Source: a virus. From it: a stretch of 64,000 nt of DNA. The notes beneath the pieces were generated by a model that was not told the origin of the DNA, searched no databases, and was given only the letters and a program-made list of their open reading frames with translations. Below are positions 17,819-26,184 of the stretch, in pieces. Position 1 is the first letter of the stretch, and every line of letters starts with the position of its first letter. The stretch covers positions 1 to 64,000 of IMG/VR virus record IMGVR_UViG_3300026097_000009; one strand, written 5' to 3'. The position numbers and the translations under genes were made by a program.

Positions 17819-18384
17819 ATCATTTTTATCACGATATAGAAGGATTTATGAACCAACGAAATCGTATCATGTTAGACCTTGTTATCGATAGTTTTCCGGA
17901 TAATGGAACATGGGTCGAGTTAGGGTCTTGGATGGGGAGAAGTACAGCATATTGTGTGGTTGAATTAATTAATTCTAAAAAAATAGGAAAATTTTATTGT
18001 ATCGATACTTGGGAAGGAGGTGATACTCTTGAAGCACATTCGTCGGTTGTATCCGGTAGTGCCCGTGATATTTTTTTGAAAAATATTGATTCTATTCGAA
18101 ATTACGTTACAGATATAAAAAGCTTCAGTGCAAACGCATCAAGTAAATTCGAAGATGAGTCTGTAGATTTTTGTTACGTGGATGCTTTACACACATATGA
18201 AGGTGTAATGTTAGATTTAGAAGCATGGTGGCCTAAGATTCGGCCGGGATGTTATTTCGGAGGCGATGATTATACCAAAGGATGGCCCGGAGTTGGTAAA
18301 GCTGTAAACGATTTTTTCGGAGAGAAAAATATTAAAGTCAGTAAAAGTGGTAGATGTTGGATTGTAAAGAAGCCTGTATTATGA
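17815..18384 (+). CDS. SAM-dependent methyltransferase (Methyltransf_24 type)
   Basis: 189 residues. TWVELGSWMGRST (about 36-48) is the SAM-binding motif I, KFYCIDTWEGG gives the post-II acidic residue, VDFCYVDALHTYEGV (about 120-134) is the family's D-x-H-x-Y motif and GCYFGGDDY follows. Members methylate sugars, for example the 3-O position in glycan terminal residues. The start overlaps the preceding stop by four bases. A methyl cap on the island's glycan is the likely job. Confidence 0.82.
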   Translation: MNHFYHDIEGFMNQRNRIMLDLVIDSFPDNGTWVELGSWMGRSTAYCVVELINSKKIGKFYCIDTWEGGDTLEAHSSVVSGSARDIFLKNIDSIRNYVTDIKSFSANASSKFEDESVDFCYVDALHTYEGVMLDLEAWWPKIRPGCYFGGDDYTKGWPGVGKAVNDFFGEKNIKVSKSGRCWIVKKPVL

Positions 18385-18427
18385 ATTATTACAATAGATT
18401 ATGTTGTTGTACAAGTGAGGTATATAG

Positions 18428-19213
18428 ATGATAGTCGAAGCTTTTATGTTTAATGACGAATTTGAAATGCTAGACATTCGTCTAAAAATTATGAATCCTT
18501 ATGTTGATAAATTTATAATATTGGAAGGAAACAAAACATGGAGCGGAAACGACAAGCCTTATCATCTAAGCAACCATATAACAAACTATGATCAATATAA
18601 AGATAAAATAGAAATTATTAAACTAAAAATACCTAAAGATTTTAAAGACTGGAAATGCGAAAACTACAGTAGAACGAGCTTGCAACAGAGTATTGATAAA
18701 CTAGACGATAATGATATTGTTATTCATAGCGACTTAGATGAAATTTTAAACCCAGAAAAATTATCAGAATTATTGCAATTATTAGAAACAGAAAATAAAC
18801 CTGTAAATTGTCGGTGTTCGATGTATGCATATTCATTCGATAGAAAGCTTAAAAGAGACTGGTATGGTCCTGTTATAGCAAAAAAATATATGTTTGACAA
18901 CCCTCAACAATTATATAAAGGAAATAATCATAAAAGAAAAGACAGAAGTCATTGTTGTAGGGTTCATGAAAATGTTGGCTGGCATTGGACTTGGATTGGC
19001 AACGATGATCGGATTAAAAATAAAGTCGTTAGCTGTATAGAATCACAGTATCGAGATCCCGATCAAGTACTAGAAGCATTTAAATCTAACGATACAAAAT
19101 CAGCCATAAATCACAAATGTGATTCGTATTTAATAACTGAATTTGATTATCCCGAATCTGTATTAAATATTATACAACAATACCCTTACTGGAGTAAACA
19201 AGAAAATGAATAG
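18428..19213 (+). CDS. glycosyltransferase family 17-like protein
   Basis: 261 residues. VEAFMFNDEFEMLDIRL (3-19), KFIILEGNKTWSGNDKPYHL and DIVIHSDLDEILNP (DLD around residue 101) are the markers of GT17 enzymes (beta-1,4-mannosyl-glycoprotein N-acetylglucosaminyltransferase family), which are frequent in marine bacterial and phage glycan islands. A GAGG Shine-Dalgarno precedes the ATG after a 43-base gap, the largest gap in this plus-strand run. It overlaps the following methyltransferase gene by eight bases. Confidence 0.8.
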   Translation: MIVEAFMFNDEFEMLDIRLKIMNPYVDKFIILEGNKTWSGNDKPYHLSNHITNYDQYKDKIEIIKLKIPKDFKDWKCENYSRTSLQQSIDKLDDNDIVIHSDLDEILNPEKLSELLQLLETENKPVNCRCSMYAYSFDRKLKRDWYGPVIAKKYMFDNPQQLYKGNNHKRKDRSHCCRVHENVGWHWTWIGNDDRIKNKVVSCIESQYRDPDQVLEAFKSNDTKSAINHKCDSYLITEFDYPESVLNIIQQYPYWSKQENE

Positions 19214-19766
19214 AAATCAATTATTAGAATTATTACCTAAAGAGAGTACAGGAGCTGAATTAGGCGTATGCGGTGGCGACTACAGTGAAATTATTTTAGA
19301 AATTATTCAGCCTAAGCGATTATATCTAGTGGATATTTGGAGATATATTGATTTAGGTTATCACGATAAACTAATGAGTAACGATAAAAGACAAACTGCA
19401 AGATATAGAGCTGTATATAAAAAATTTGTTCACTATGATGCTGTTAAGATTATCCGTGATTACACTCACGGATTAAAAAGTATAATCGATCCTAAATCTC
19501 TCGATTGGATTTACATAGATGCAGATCACAGTTTTAACGGATGCTATGACGATTTGAAATTAGCAGACGAATTAGTTCACAGCGACGGAGTCATTTTAGG
19601 ACACGATTACGATCCTCGACATCAAGGAACTATGGATGCAGTCGATAAGTTTGTGGAAGAAAACAATTATTTCTTAACATTAACTACTGAAGAATTTAAC
19701 TCTTCGTATTTAATTTGTAGAACAGAAGAACAACATAATACATATTTAAATATGTCTAAAGTATAA
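19206..19766 (+). CDS. SAM-dependent methyltransferase (Methyltransf_24 type)
   Basis: 186 residues. GAELGVCGGDYSE (about 17-29) is the SAM loop, LYLVDIWRY provides the acidic ribose-binding residue, and LDWIYIDADHSFNGCYDDL (about 99-117) carries the D-x-D-H-x-F/Y motif. GVILGHDY closes the core. It resembles the methyltransferase at 17815 in layout but differs enough to suggest a separate substrate. It is probably a sugar O-methyltransferase. Confidence 0.82.
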   Translation: MNRNQLLELLPKESTGAELGVCGGDYSEIILEIIQPKRLYLVDIWRYIDLGYHDKLMSNDKRQTARYRAVYKKFVHYDAVKIIRDYTHGLKSIIDPKSLDWIYIDADHSFNGCYDDLKLADELVHSDGVILGHDYDPRHQGTMDAVDKFVEENNYFLTLTTEEFNSSYLICRTEEQHNTYLNMSKV

Positions 19767-19773
19767 CTGTTGT

Positions 19774-20490
19774 ATGAACGGAATTAAAAAAGTTAATAAC
19801 TGGTATTTTCCAGAAAACGATATAGGACAAAGCAGTTATTCGAACTGTTCGTTTGGAAATCCTATCTTAAACAGAGAGAAACTTTGTTTTATAGACGGAT
19901 TACTATATTTTAAAGATAGAACTCATGCTTTAGATATAGGGGCGAATATCGGTTATGTAACATCATGGATGTCTTTAAAATGGCCGCATGTTTCTTCTTT
20001 TGAACCAACACCTACAACATTTGAATGTCTCGAATTAAACTGTAAAAGTGATACTGTTGATCTGTATAATATCGGAATAAGTGATAAACAAGGAACTTTA
20101 AATTTTGCAGTTAATAACCACAAACCGGATCTTAATCAAATAGTTACCGAATTTAGATCTTATAAAAAGGGCTGGGATGTTTTAGAAATTCCAGTTAATA
20201 CTGTAGACAGTTTTGATTTTGATGATATAGATTTTCTCAAAATTGATGTAGAAGGTCACGAATATCAAGTAGTGAATGGTGCGATTAAAACGATTCGTAA
20301 CAATCGTCCTTTAATTATGTTAGAGATAAGTTACGAAAATAAATTAAAGGATAAAGAAATTACAAAGAATCACAAACAAGCACTCGATATTGTTTTAAAC
20401 GAAGATTATGTAGTTGCTAAACAATTCGGTTATGATTATATTTTAGCTCCTAAAGAGTGGCATCATCGAGCCCAGCAGTTCTCAACTTAA
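19774..20490 (+). CDS. FkbM-family methyltransferase
   Basis: 238 residues. ALDIGANIGYVTSWMS (about 50-65) is the SAM-binding loop, SSFEPTPTTFECLELN gives the family's FEP acidic residue, and DFLKIDVEGHEYQVVNGA (about 152-169) is the diagnostic FkbM motif. FkbM enzymes O-methylate sugars and polyketides and are common in LPS/capsule clusters. It is the last gene of the island; its 3' end overlaps the convergent uvsY by 41 bases. Confidence 0.9.
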   Translation: MNGIKKVNNWYFPENDIGQSSYSNCSFGNPILNREKLCFIDGLLYFKDRTHALDIGANIGYVTSWMSLKWPHVSSFEPTPTTFECLELNCKSDTVDLYNIGISDKQGTLNFAVNNHKPDLNQIVTEFRSYKKGWDVLEIPVNTVDSFDFDDIDFLKIDVEGHEYQVVNGAIKTIRNNRPLIMLEISYENKLKDKEITKNHKQALDIVLNEDYVVAKQFGYDYILAPKEWHHRAQQFST

Positions 20491-20905
20491 TAACATTAGA
20501 AACTTGCCATTGCTTAATATCTAGGCTCTTAATAACTCCTAGCCATTTATTTCTAATCAGTGCAAACTCGTTGATAATTTTTTCAAAATCAACAACATCT
20601 GATTCGCCGTCTACAAATTTTTCGACATCACGGCTTGATAATGCTCTCTGATAGTTTTCAAGATATGCTCGAAAATGCGTAGACCTAAGTCTACGCAATT
20701 CGATATTAAGATACTCAAGAATGGCTTCAATATCCTGTAATTGGTTAAAGCGATGTTCAACTATACTGGGTAAAGAAGCAGATATTTTTTCTAATCTCCC
20801 ACTGACTTTGCAGTCTTCTTTAGCAGAATATAATTCGTTATTGTAATATTCTACAGCGTCGGGAATTAAACTAATATCTTTACTGACTTTATCGTACCAA
20901 TTCAT
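20450..20905 (-). CDS. uvsY: UvsY-type recombination mediator
   Basis: 151 residues, all helical and charged, with KISASLPSIVEHRFNQLQD (about 40-58) followed by LNIELRRLRSTHFRAYLENY (about 66-85) and a C-terminal IKQWQVSNVIKLR. This layout fits T4-like UvsY, which loads the recombinase UvsX onto ssDNA covered by gp32. The position beside uvsX and gene 32 on the same strand supports it strongly; similarity at residue level to T4 UvsY is low, as is usual in marine relatives. The C-terminal coding end overlaps the island's last gene. Confidence 0.78.
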   Translation of the reverse strand: MNWYDKVSKDISLIPDAVEYYNNELYSAKEDCKVSGRLEKISASLPSIVEHRFNQLQDIEAILEYLNIELRRLRSTHFRAYLENYQRALSSRDVEKFVDGESDVVDFEKIINEFALIRNKWLGVIKSLDIKQWQVSNVIKLRTAGLDDATL

Positions 20906-21123
20906 TATTCGTAGTCACTATACTCGTCGTCTTCTTCATCTAGAACATAGTTTACAGCTTCGTCTAAATGCGGATCGATCCCTAAAAGTGCTTCGATTTC
21001 TGTATCCTTTACTCCGTGATCTACTAATACATTAACGAAGTCTGTTGCTAAGTTTTCTCTGGCTGTCATCTCAACATGTGCGAGTATTGATGTCCATAAA
21101 TCGGCGATAATATCAGTTGTCAT
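20905..21123 (-). CDS. small acidic protein between uvsX and uvsY
   Basis: 72 residues: a helical N-terminal half (DLWTSILAHVEMTAREN) and a very acidic tail ending VLDEEDDEYSDYE. There is no motif that I recognise. It overlaps uvsX by four bases and shares a base with the uvsY start, so it is translated between the recombinase and its mediator. I recall a small protein in this position in marine T4-like phages. The acidic tail could mimic DNA or bind a basic partner; this is speculation. Confidence 0.7.
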   Translation of the reverse strand: MTTDIIADLWTSILAHVEMTARENLATDFVNVLVDHGVKDTEIEALLGIDPHLDEAVNYVLDEEDDEYSDYE

Positions 21124-22187
21124 TCTTGCTCCTCTACAATTTCTTCTTGCTGTTCTGGTACAACTTCTTCAGGTTTTCCATGTAGATGGTACTGATTCAT
21201 AACCATGTCTAGCTTTTCGCCAGTCCATGCTTTTCTATATTCAAGATGTTCCGTACCATCCGGCTCGATGTATTTAAGTCGATTACCTTGTTGTGTAAGC
21301 AAACCGTGTTTTTCAAAAAGATCAACAAGTCCGCTATATGGATTCATGCCTGTTTCGTATGGGATCTTTACTTGTACACCTTCAAACGGTTTTGCGTAAC
21401 GAGTTTTCATTACTTTACAACCCGCACGAATACCGTTTACTGTTGTTGTTTTATTACCATCTTCATCTTCTTTCAGCTTTAACTTCTTCATTGCAACTAC
21501 AATACTACTTGCATAGATAAAGCCTTGACCGCCTGAAATCTTATCATCTGGATCGAACATATCCTGCGATGCATATGTGTGATTGGTACATACCATGCCT
21601 ACATTGTAGCTACCAAACATGTTTACACAGTTACGAACAAGTGCTGTGAGTGCTTTAGGCTTACGACCCATATCACCTTTTAAATCGCCTTTGCCAAACT
21701 GATCAACATCTGTCGGTGTTAATAACATACCCAGCGAGTCGACTACAAATAATACTTTAGGACGATCTTCTTCCGCCATTGTGCGATATTCTTTCATGAA
21801 CTCTGAAACAGTTTTAGCAACATCATCGATCATTGCCATATTAAGTTTAAGAAGTTTTTCTTCCGATGTATCAACATCAAGTGCATGTAACCATTTTTCG
21901 TCTAGTGCGTTTTCGGAATCAACTAAGACTACAAAAATGCCTTGATCTTGTGCATGTTTTACAATGTTGCCAGAACAAAAATAACTTTTACCTGCGCCAG
22001 ATTCTCCTGCAAATACTGTTACCTTACCAAGCGGAACTCCTTTGTGAAAGTCTCCACTTATTAGATAATTAAGGGCATAATTACCTGTGCTGACCCAATC
22101 TGTTGGATCATTAAAGCCTACACCGAGACCGTCGATACTCTTGGTTAGACTTTTTCTAAATTTTGTTAAATCGAATGCTTTTGACAT
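21120..22187 (-). CDS. uvsX: UvsX RecA-like recombinase
   Basis: 355 residues of the RecA/Rad51 family. Walker A GESGAGKS (61-68), Walker B around VLFVVDSLGMLL, and the DNA-binding loop region GGQGFIYASSIVV with TNHTYASQ are all present. It forms the presynaptic filament that drives strand invasion in recombination-dependent replication and repair. The C-terminus is acidic (EEVVPEQQEEIVEEQE). An AAGGAG Shine-Dalgarno lies six bases before the ATG. Complete and normal in length. Confidence 0.95.
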   Translation of the reverse strand: MSKAFDLTKFRKSLTKSIDGLGVGFNDPTDWVSTGNYALNYLISGDFHKGVPLGKVTVFAGESGAGKSYFCSGNIVKHAQDQGIFVVLVDSENALDEKWLHALDVDTSEEKLLKLNMAMIDDVAKTVSEFMKEYRTMAEEDRPKVLFVVDSLGMLLTPTDVDQFGKGDLKGDMGRKPKALTALVRNCVNMFGSYNVGMVCTNHTYASQDMFDPDDKISGGQGFIYASSIVVAMKKLKLKEDEDGNKTTTVNGIRAGCKVMKTRYAKPFEGVQVKIPYETGMNPYSGLVDLFEKHGLLTQQGNRLKYIEPDGTEHLEYRKAWTGEKLDMVMNQYHLHGKPEEVVPEQQEEIVEEQE

Positions 22188-22214
22188 ATTTACTCCTTAA
22201 TCGAAAAGCAAGAG

Positions 22215-22256
22215 TAACCCCCCGATTTGGGCTGCCTATGGCAAGCCTGGGGGGTA
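22215..22256 (-). terminator. stem-loop between gene 32 and uvsX
   Basis: A C6/G6 outer stem (218-223 with 249-254) encloses an inner GGCTTGCC-ATA-GGCAGCC hairpin, followed on the minus strand by TTACTCTTGCTTTT. The weak T-tract suggests partial termination or transcript stabilisation of the abundant gp32 message. Confidence 0.6.
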
Positions 22257-22263
22257 TTATTCT

Positions 22264-23274
22264 TTAATCAGACTTTTGACGCGATCTAATCATCGCTAAG
22301 ATATCTTCTGCCCTGGAATTATTACCTTCGTCCGCTTCAGATTTAGTTTCTGTAGCTGGAGCAGTTGTCGTCTCGGGCTTGGGATCTGGATCAAACGGAA
22401 CGTCATCCTTTGTTTCTGGAATCGGTGTAGGTTTAGGAGCAAACGATGCTGTCTGGGTGTTCGGGTCACCTGTACGCTGTGACATACCCGCTGGACGGAA
22501 ATATTGACTCCAACGTTCTGGATCATATGCTTCACCGTCAACCGATGCTTCGAACATCTCCATCATAACCTTTTGTTCTACTTCCGAGGGTCGCTTAGGA
22601 AGGAATTCAGAAAGATTAAACAATCCATGTGTGTCAACAGCCGCGGCTTCATCTTCACTTAAAGAGCGTTCACGACGACTCCACGTTGATGTAGAGTAAT
22701 CAGCATATCCGCCTTTTGACGTTTTCTTGATACGGAAATCAACACCACGCATATAGTCTGTTGGTAATTCTTCCAACTCTGGATCCATTAATGCACCTTT
22801 GATAATTTGAAAAATCTGAGGTCCGATAATAAACCGACGAACAGGATTTTCTGGAATTGTTTCTTCTCCAATTGGATCATCTACAACAAACCCTTGGAAA
22901 ATATAAGAACGTTTCTTCCAGTACTTACGACCCATGTCTTCTAAACTTGCGTCTTTAAACCACGTGCGTACTTCAGAAAGAATAGGACAGGTTTGTCCGT
23001 CGCCATACATTTCAACGCAAGGTATCTGAACCTGCACTGGGCGTGAATCTGTTTCTCCTACGATTCCGCTAAATGGCAATTTAATCATTGCCCGTTCGAC
23101 CCAGAAAAATGTATTATTCTGATCGCCGTCTGGCAAGAAACGAATTACTGCTTCTTTTCCTTCTTGCATGTTCCAGTGTGGATAAATTGCATTATCACCA
23201 GGGGTTGATGATTTATTGCCGCCGTTGTTTTGAGATTCCGCGAGCTTTGCACGGATTTCAGCTAATGATGCCAT
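22264..23274 (-). CDS. 32: gp32-type single-stranded DNA-binding protein
   Basis: 336 residues. The N-terminal region (ASLAEIRAKLAESQ) provides the cooperativity segment, the core starts at PHWNMQEGKEAVIRFLPDGD, and the C-terminal third is acidic and proline-rich (for example DDVPFDPDPKPE). It coats ssDNA and organises UvsX, UvsY and the replisome. Only Cys86 and Cys96 are visible in the region where T4 gp32 binds zinc with one His and three Cys, so the zinc site is reduced or remodelled. A perfect AAGGAGG Shine-Dalgarno and a strong sigma70-like promoter precede it. Confidence 0.93.
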   Translation of the reverse strand: MASLAEIRAKLAESQNNGGNKSSTPGDNAIYPHWNMQEGKEAVIRFLPDGDQNNTFFWVERAMIKLPFSGIVGETDSRPVQVQIPCVEMYGDGQTCPILSEVRTWFKDASLEDMGRKYWKKRSYIFQGFVVDDPIGEETIPENPVRRFIIGPQIFQIIKGALMDPELEELPTDYMRGVDFRIKKTSKGGYADYSTSTWSRRERSLSEDEAAAVDTHGLFNLSEFLPKRPSEVEQKVMMEMFEASVDGEAYDPERWSQYFRPAGMSQRTGDPNTQTASFAPKPTPIPETKDDVPFDPDPKPETTTAPATETKSEADEGNNSRAEDILAMIRSRQKSD

Positions 23275-23327
23275 TATATGCCTCCTTGTTATTGCCTTTA
23301 ATGGTTATGCCTAAACGCATAACATAC

Positions 23328-23356
23328 ATTATGCGTATTTTATTTATGTTTGTCAA
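23328..23356 (-). promoter_or_regulatory. strong sigma70-like promoter for gene 32
   Basis: On the minus strand TTGACA (23351-23356), a 17-base spacer and CATAAT (23328-23333) lie 53 bases before the gp32 ATG. The -35 box is consensus and the -10 box has one mismatch. The spacer also contains CATAAATA, a late-promoter-like element. Confidence 0.75.
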
Positions 23357-23384
23357 CGAGAAATATTAGATTTATGAGCCAAAA

Positions 23385-23408
23385 TAAAAGGCCCTGCTGG
23401 GCCCTTTA
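23385..23408 (-). terminator. rho-independent terminator after the 920-residue protein gene
   Basis: On the minus strand a GC-rich stem (GGGCC/GGCCC with a TGCT-type loop, extended by AAA/TTT) is followed by TTTTATTTT, directly after the stop codon at 23409. It separates the late structural unit from the gene 32 promoter. Confidence 0.8.
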
Positions 23409-26171
23409 TTACATGCCTGATAGTCGTCGTATTTTTGCTAACTCTTCTAATTCACTCACACCTAGTTTTTCTAATGCATCATTTATAGAATCAAGATGCT
23501 GTTGCATCTGCATTTGTTCTGTATCTCTTAAAAAATCGGCTGTATTGTCAGCGACGGAACCAATACCACCCGGATTCTTTTTAAACCATGCTTCAGCTTC
23601 TGCCTTCATTTTAAGTAATTCTTCGCGACTCTTGCCGTCATACATACCTTCATCGACAGTATCAACGTCCTGTTGCGGAGCCATTCTTTCAATCATTTTT
23701 CCGGCGGCCTGTCCAGCGGTTTCACCGAACTTTTTCTCTACACTCTGCATTACTGCGGTAGGTCCTTTAGGGAATGTGCCTTGATCTTTATCGTAAAAGC
23801 TCATTATGTAATCAGCAACTTCACTAAGTTCTTGCTTGCTCATTGCCTTACGCATACCTTTCTTAGCAAGATGTTTTGCTACATTTTTCTTTTTGATTTT
23901 ATTTCCAAACTCGTCAGTATCAGTTGTCTTTTCATCAGGCTCAAATGGTGGTTCGTCATTGGAATTTTTTTCTAACATGATGTCTTCTTCTAACATACTA
24001 GATAGTTTTTCTTCATTTCCAGCATCATCAAACAACCAGCCTAGTATTTTGCTTCCGCCCCACAGAGCCGCAATTACAAGTCCTACAGGTATTGCATACT
24101 GTTTTGCAACTTCTGCGATTTGTCTAATTATGTCCATATCGGCGATTGCTTCTACACCCTGTCCAAGCGTATCTACAATTTTGTCAAAATATTCTTCGGC
24201 TGTATCGAAAATACCCGATCCGTAGTCTGCAACTTGATCAGCGGCTTTTTCTACACTCTTGCCAATTTCATTTGCACCGATTGCAATCCCAGTTCCTACA
24301 GCGGCAGGTCCTGCTATTTTACTTCCAATGCCGCCTGGACCTCGCATAACATCTTTGGCAGCCGCGGCGCCTGCGCCCATTGGAGTCTGTGGCGTTTTTC
24401 CACCTGTACCGCCTGCGGCTGTTGCAGGTCCTCTGTCTCCTGCATTTGGTTTTGCTGTAGCGCCAGTAGACTTAGGATCTTTATATCTGATTTCAATATC
24501 AGCTTTAGGTGGCTTGTCTCTCATTGAGAGACGAGCCTCAGGTGGCTTGTCTGTCTTAGCTTGTTTCGCTATATCATCAATAGATTTTCCTGTGCCTGCT
24601 TTAGATAGTTTATCAGCGGCTTTTTTACTATCTTGTGGAATTTTTGCCTTTTTACCTAACTGTGCAATTTGCTGTAAACCTTTAGAAGCCGCACCGCCTC
24701 TAATTAAGTTTGCTAAAGGCCCAAGCACTGCACGACCGACGCCTAGCAATGCCGGAATGAATTCGTTTAGCTGTTCGGCTGATTCATCTACCATATCGCC
24801 AAAATCTAAATCATTTAATACTTCAGGAGCATTATCTTCTAACCATTTCTTAACTAAAGGACGAACACACTGGTCTGGATCTTCTTCAGCAACTTGCTTA
24901 ATTTCAGAGTACAATCCTGAATCTTCGATGATATCTTCCAATGCGCTAATAGCATTCATACCATCGTTTCCTGCAGGAAAATGCTCTTTAACAAGCTTCT
25001 GCAATGAGTCAATAGCATGATCTCTTATTTCAGGATCATCAGATGTGACGTTTGTAGCCTCTTCAATTTTTGATATCCAATTTTCTAAATCTTCTAGATG
25101 ATTAACTTCTTTTTTATAATTGTCTTCACTGCGCTCTTCTACTTGAACAAAACTGACTACGTCATCATAGCCTAATTCATTTTCTTTCATAAATTTGTAT
25201 AGGATAGGAAACACTGATTTAATTTCTTCGTTAAAGTTTCTAATGGTGAATTTTTCGACTAAATCTTGTTCTACATCTTCAGGAAGATCGATTGCCTCTT
25301 CAGCTTCAAAATTGTTTACAAAATTTTCATAATACGATTGCTTAGACAGTTTCTTGACAGTGCCTTTGAGAGATTCTAATTCATTTTTTGTTTTTTCAAT
25401 CAAGTTAGATGTTTCTTCGCTGATCAAATTATTACGATTGATATAGTTTGTAAAGTTTTTTAAATGAGAAATTTTTTCGCTCATTGAAACGATACCTTCG
25501 CCGATTTGATCATACGGCAGTCCGCCGTTTGCTACATGACGTTGCATAGCTCTCGCACCTGCTAGATGAACATACGGATATTTAAATCTTTCACCTTTTG
25601 AATTTTCTATAAACATAGAAGAAATATTTCTAGTTCTTGCCGCAGGATCTATATCGTTTAACGTTTTTTTATGTTTGATAATTAATTTTGTATCTTGTAA
25701 ATCCTGGTAGCTGGTCTTGCTTGTACCATACATATGGCTTTCGTTCATCATTATATCCTCAACAAATTTGTCGTTATTTGTTTTATCAAAGTATCTTTCG
25801 TTATTGGATAAAAATGCATAATCTCTTGTATGCAAAATATCCTTGCTAATATCTCGTGTATCGAAACTCATTAATCGTTTCTTGGAAAACAGCCTTAATT
25901 CTTTTAAAAAACTATACCATTTTTGTTTTTCACCGTCAGCCATATCTTCTGTTATATTTGTACTGAAATAAACTTTTAATGAATTGTTTTCATTAATGCT
26001 TATCGTAACATGTCCGATTGATCTGTCATTATCGGTATATTCAAAATCAAAAAATCTAGCATCTTCAGGTGTTATAGTAACTTCGCCGTCTTGAGTACCA
26101 AGCTTTAGTCCTTCGAATCTGCTTCTAATTTTGTAAAATAAATCTGTTGCTATGCCGTTTAGTGAATCCAT
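23409..26171 (-). CDS. large virion-associated protein candidate downstream of terminase
   Basis: 920 residues from the ATG at 26171; an in-frame TTG at 26186 lies inside the late promoter and is unlikely. The first 550 residues are charged and helical with coiled-coil-like stretches. A Gly/Ala/Pro-rich linker follows (around 520-610), then two hydrophobic segments near 610-630 (SKIAGPAAVGTGIAIG) and 690-715 (YAIPVGLVIAALWGGSKILG), and a Lys-rich C-terminus. Late-promoter control and the place after terL suggest a head-internal or ejection protein that could insert in membrane; this is inference. No enzymatic motif is seen. Confidence 0.7.
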   Translation of the reverse strand: MDSLNGIATDLFYKIRSRFEGLKLGTQDGEVTITPEDARFFDFEYTDNDRSIGHVTISINENNSLKVYFSTNITEDMADGEKQKWYSFLKELRLFSKKRLMSFDTRDISKDILHTRDYAFLSNNERYFDKTNNDKFVEDIMMNESHMYGTSKTSYQDLQDTKLIIKHKKTLNDIDPAARTRNISSMFIENSKGERFKYPYVHLAGARAMQRHVANGGLPYDQIGEGIVSMSEKISHLKNFTNYINRNNLISEETSNLIEKTKNELESLKGTVKKLSKQSYYENFVNNFEAEEAIDLPEDVEQDLVEKFTIRNFNEEIKSVFPILYKFMKENELGYDDVVSFVQVEERSEDNYKKEVNHLEDLENWISKIEEATNVTSDDPEIRDHAIDSLQKLVKEHFPAGNDGMNAISALEDIIEDSGLYSEIKQVAEEDPDQCVRPLVKKWLEDNAPEVLNDLDFGDMVDESAEQLNEFIPALLGVGRAVLGPLANLIRGGAASKGLQQIAQLGKKAKIPQDSKKAADKLSKAGTGKSIDDIAKQAKTDKPPEARLSMRDKPPKADIEIRYKDPKSTGATAKPNAGDRGPATAAGGTGGKTPQTPMGAGAAAAKDVMRGPGGIGSKIAGPAAVGTGIAIGANEIGKSVEKAADQVADYGSGIFDTAEEYFDKIVDTLGQGVEAIADMDIIRQIAEVAKQYAIPVGLVIAALWGGSKILGWLFDDAGNEEKLSSMLEEDIMLEKNSNDEPPFEPDEKTTDTDEFGNKIKKKNVAKHLAKKGMRKAMSKQELSEVADYIMSFYDKDQGTFPKGPTAVMQSVEKKFGETAGQAAGKMIERMAPQQDVDTVDEGMYDGKSREELLKMKAEAEAWFKKNPGGIGSVADNTADFLRDTEQMQMQQHLDSINDALEKLGVSELEELAKIRRLSGM

Positions 26172-26176
26172 AACAA

Positions 26177-26184
26177 TATTTATC
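26177..26184 (-). promoter_or_regulatory. T4-like late promoter (GATAAATA)
   Basis: Minus-strand GATAAATA five bases before the ATG at 26171, overlapping the end of terL. No Shine-Dalgarno is visible between it and the start codon, so a leaderless or near-leaderless message is possible. Confidence 0.5.

Noticed and set aside
24259-25020. 253-codon plus-strand open frame
   Set aside because: It lies entirely antisense to the 920-residue protein gene, has low-complexity Pro/Ala/Ser composition produced by the Ala/Gly-rich linker, and lacks a ribosome-binding site or promoter.
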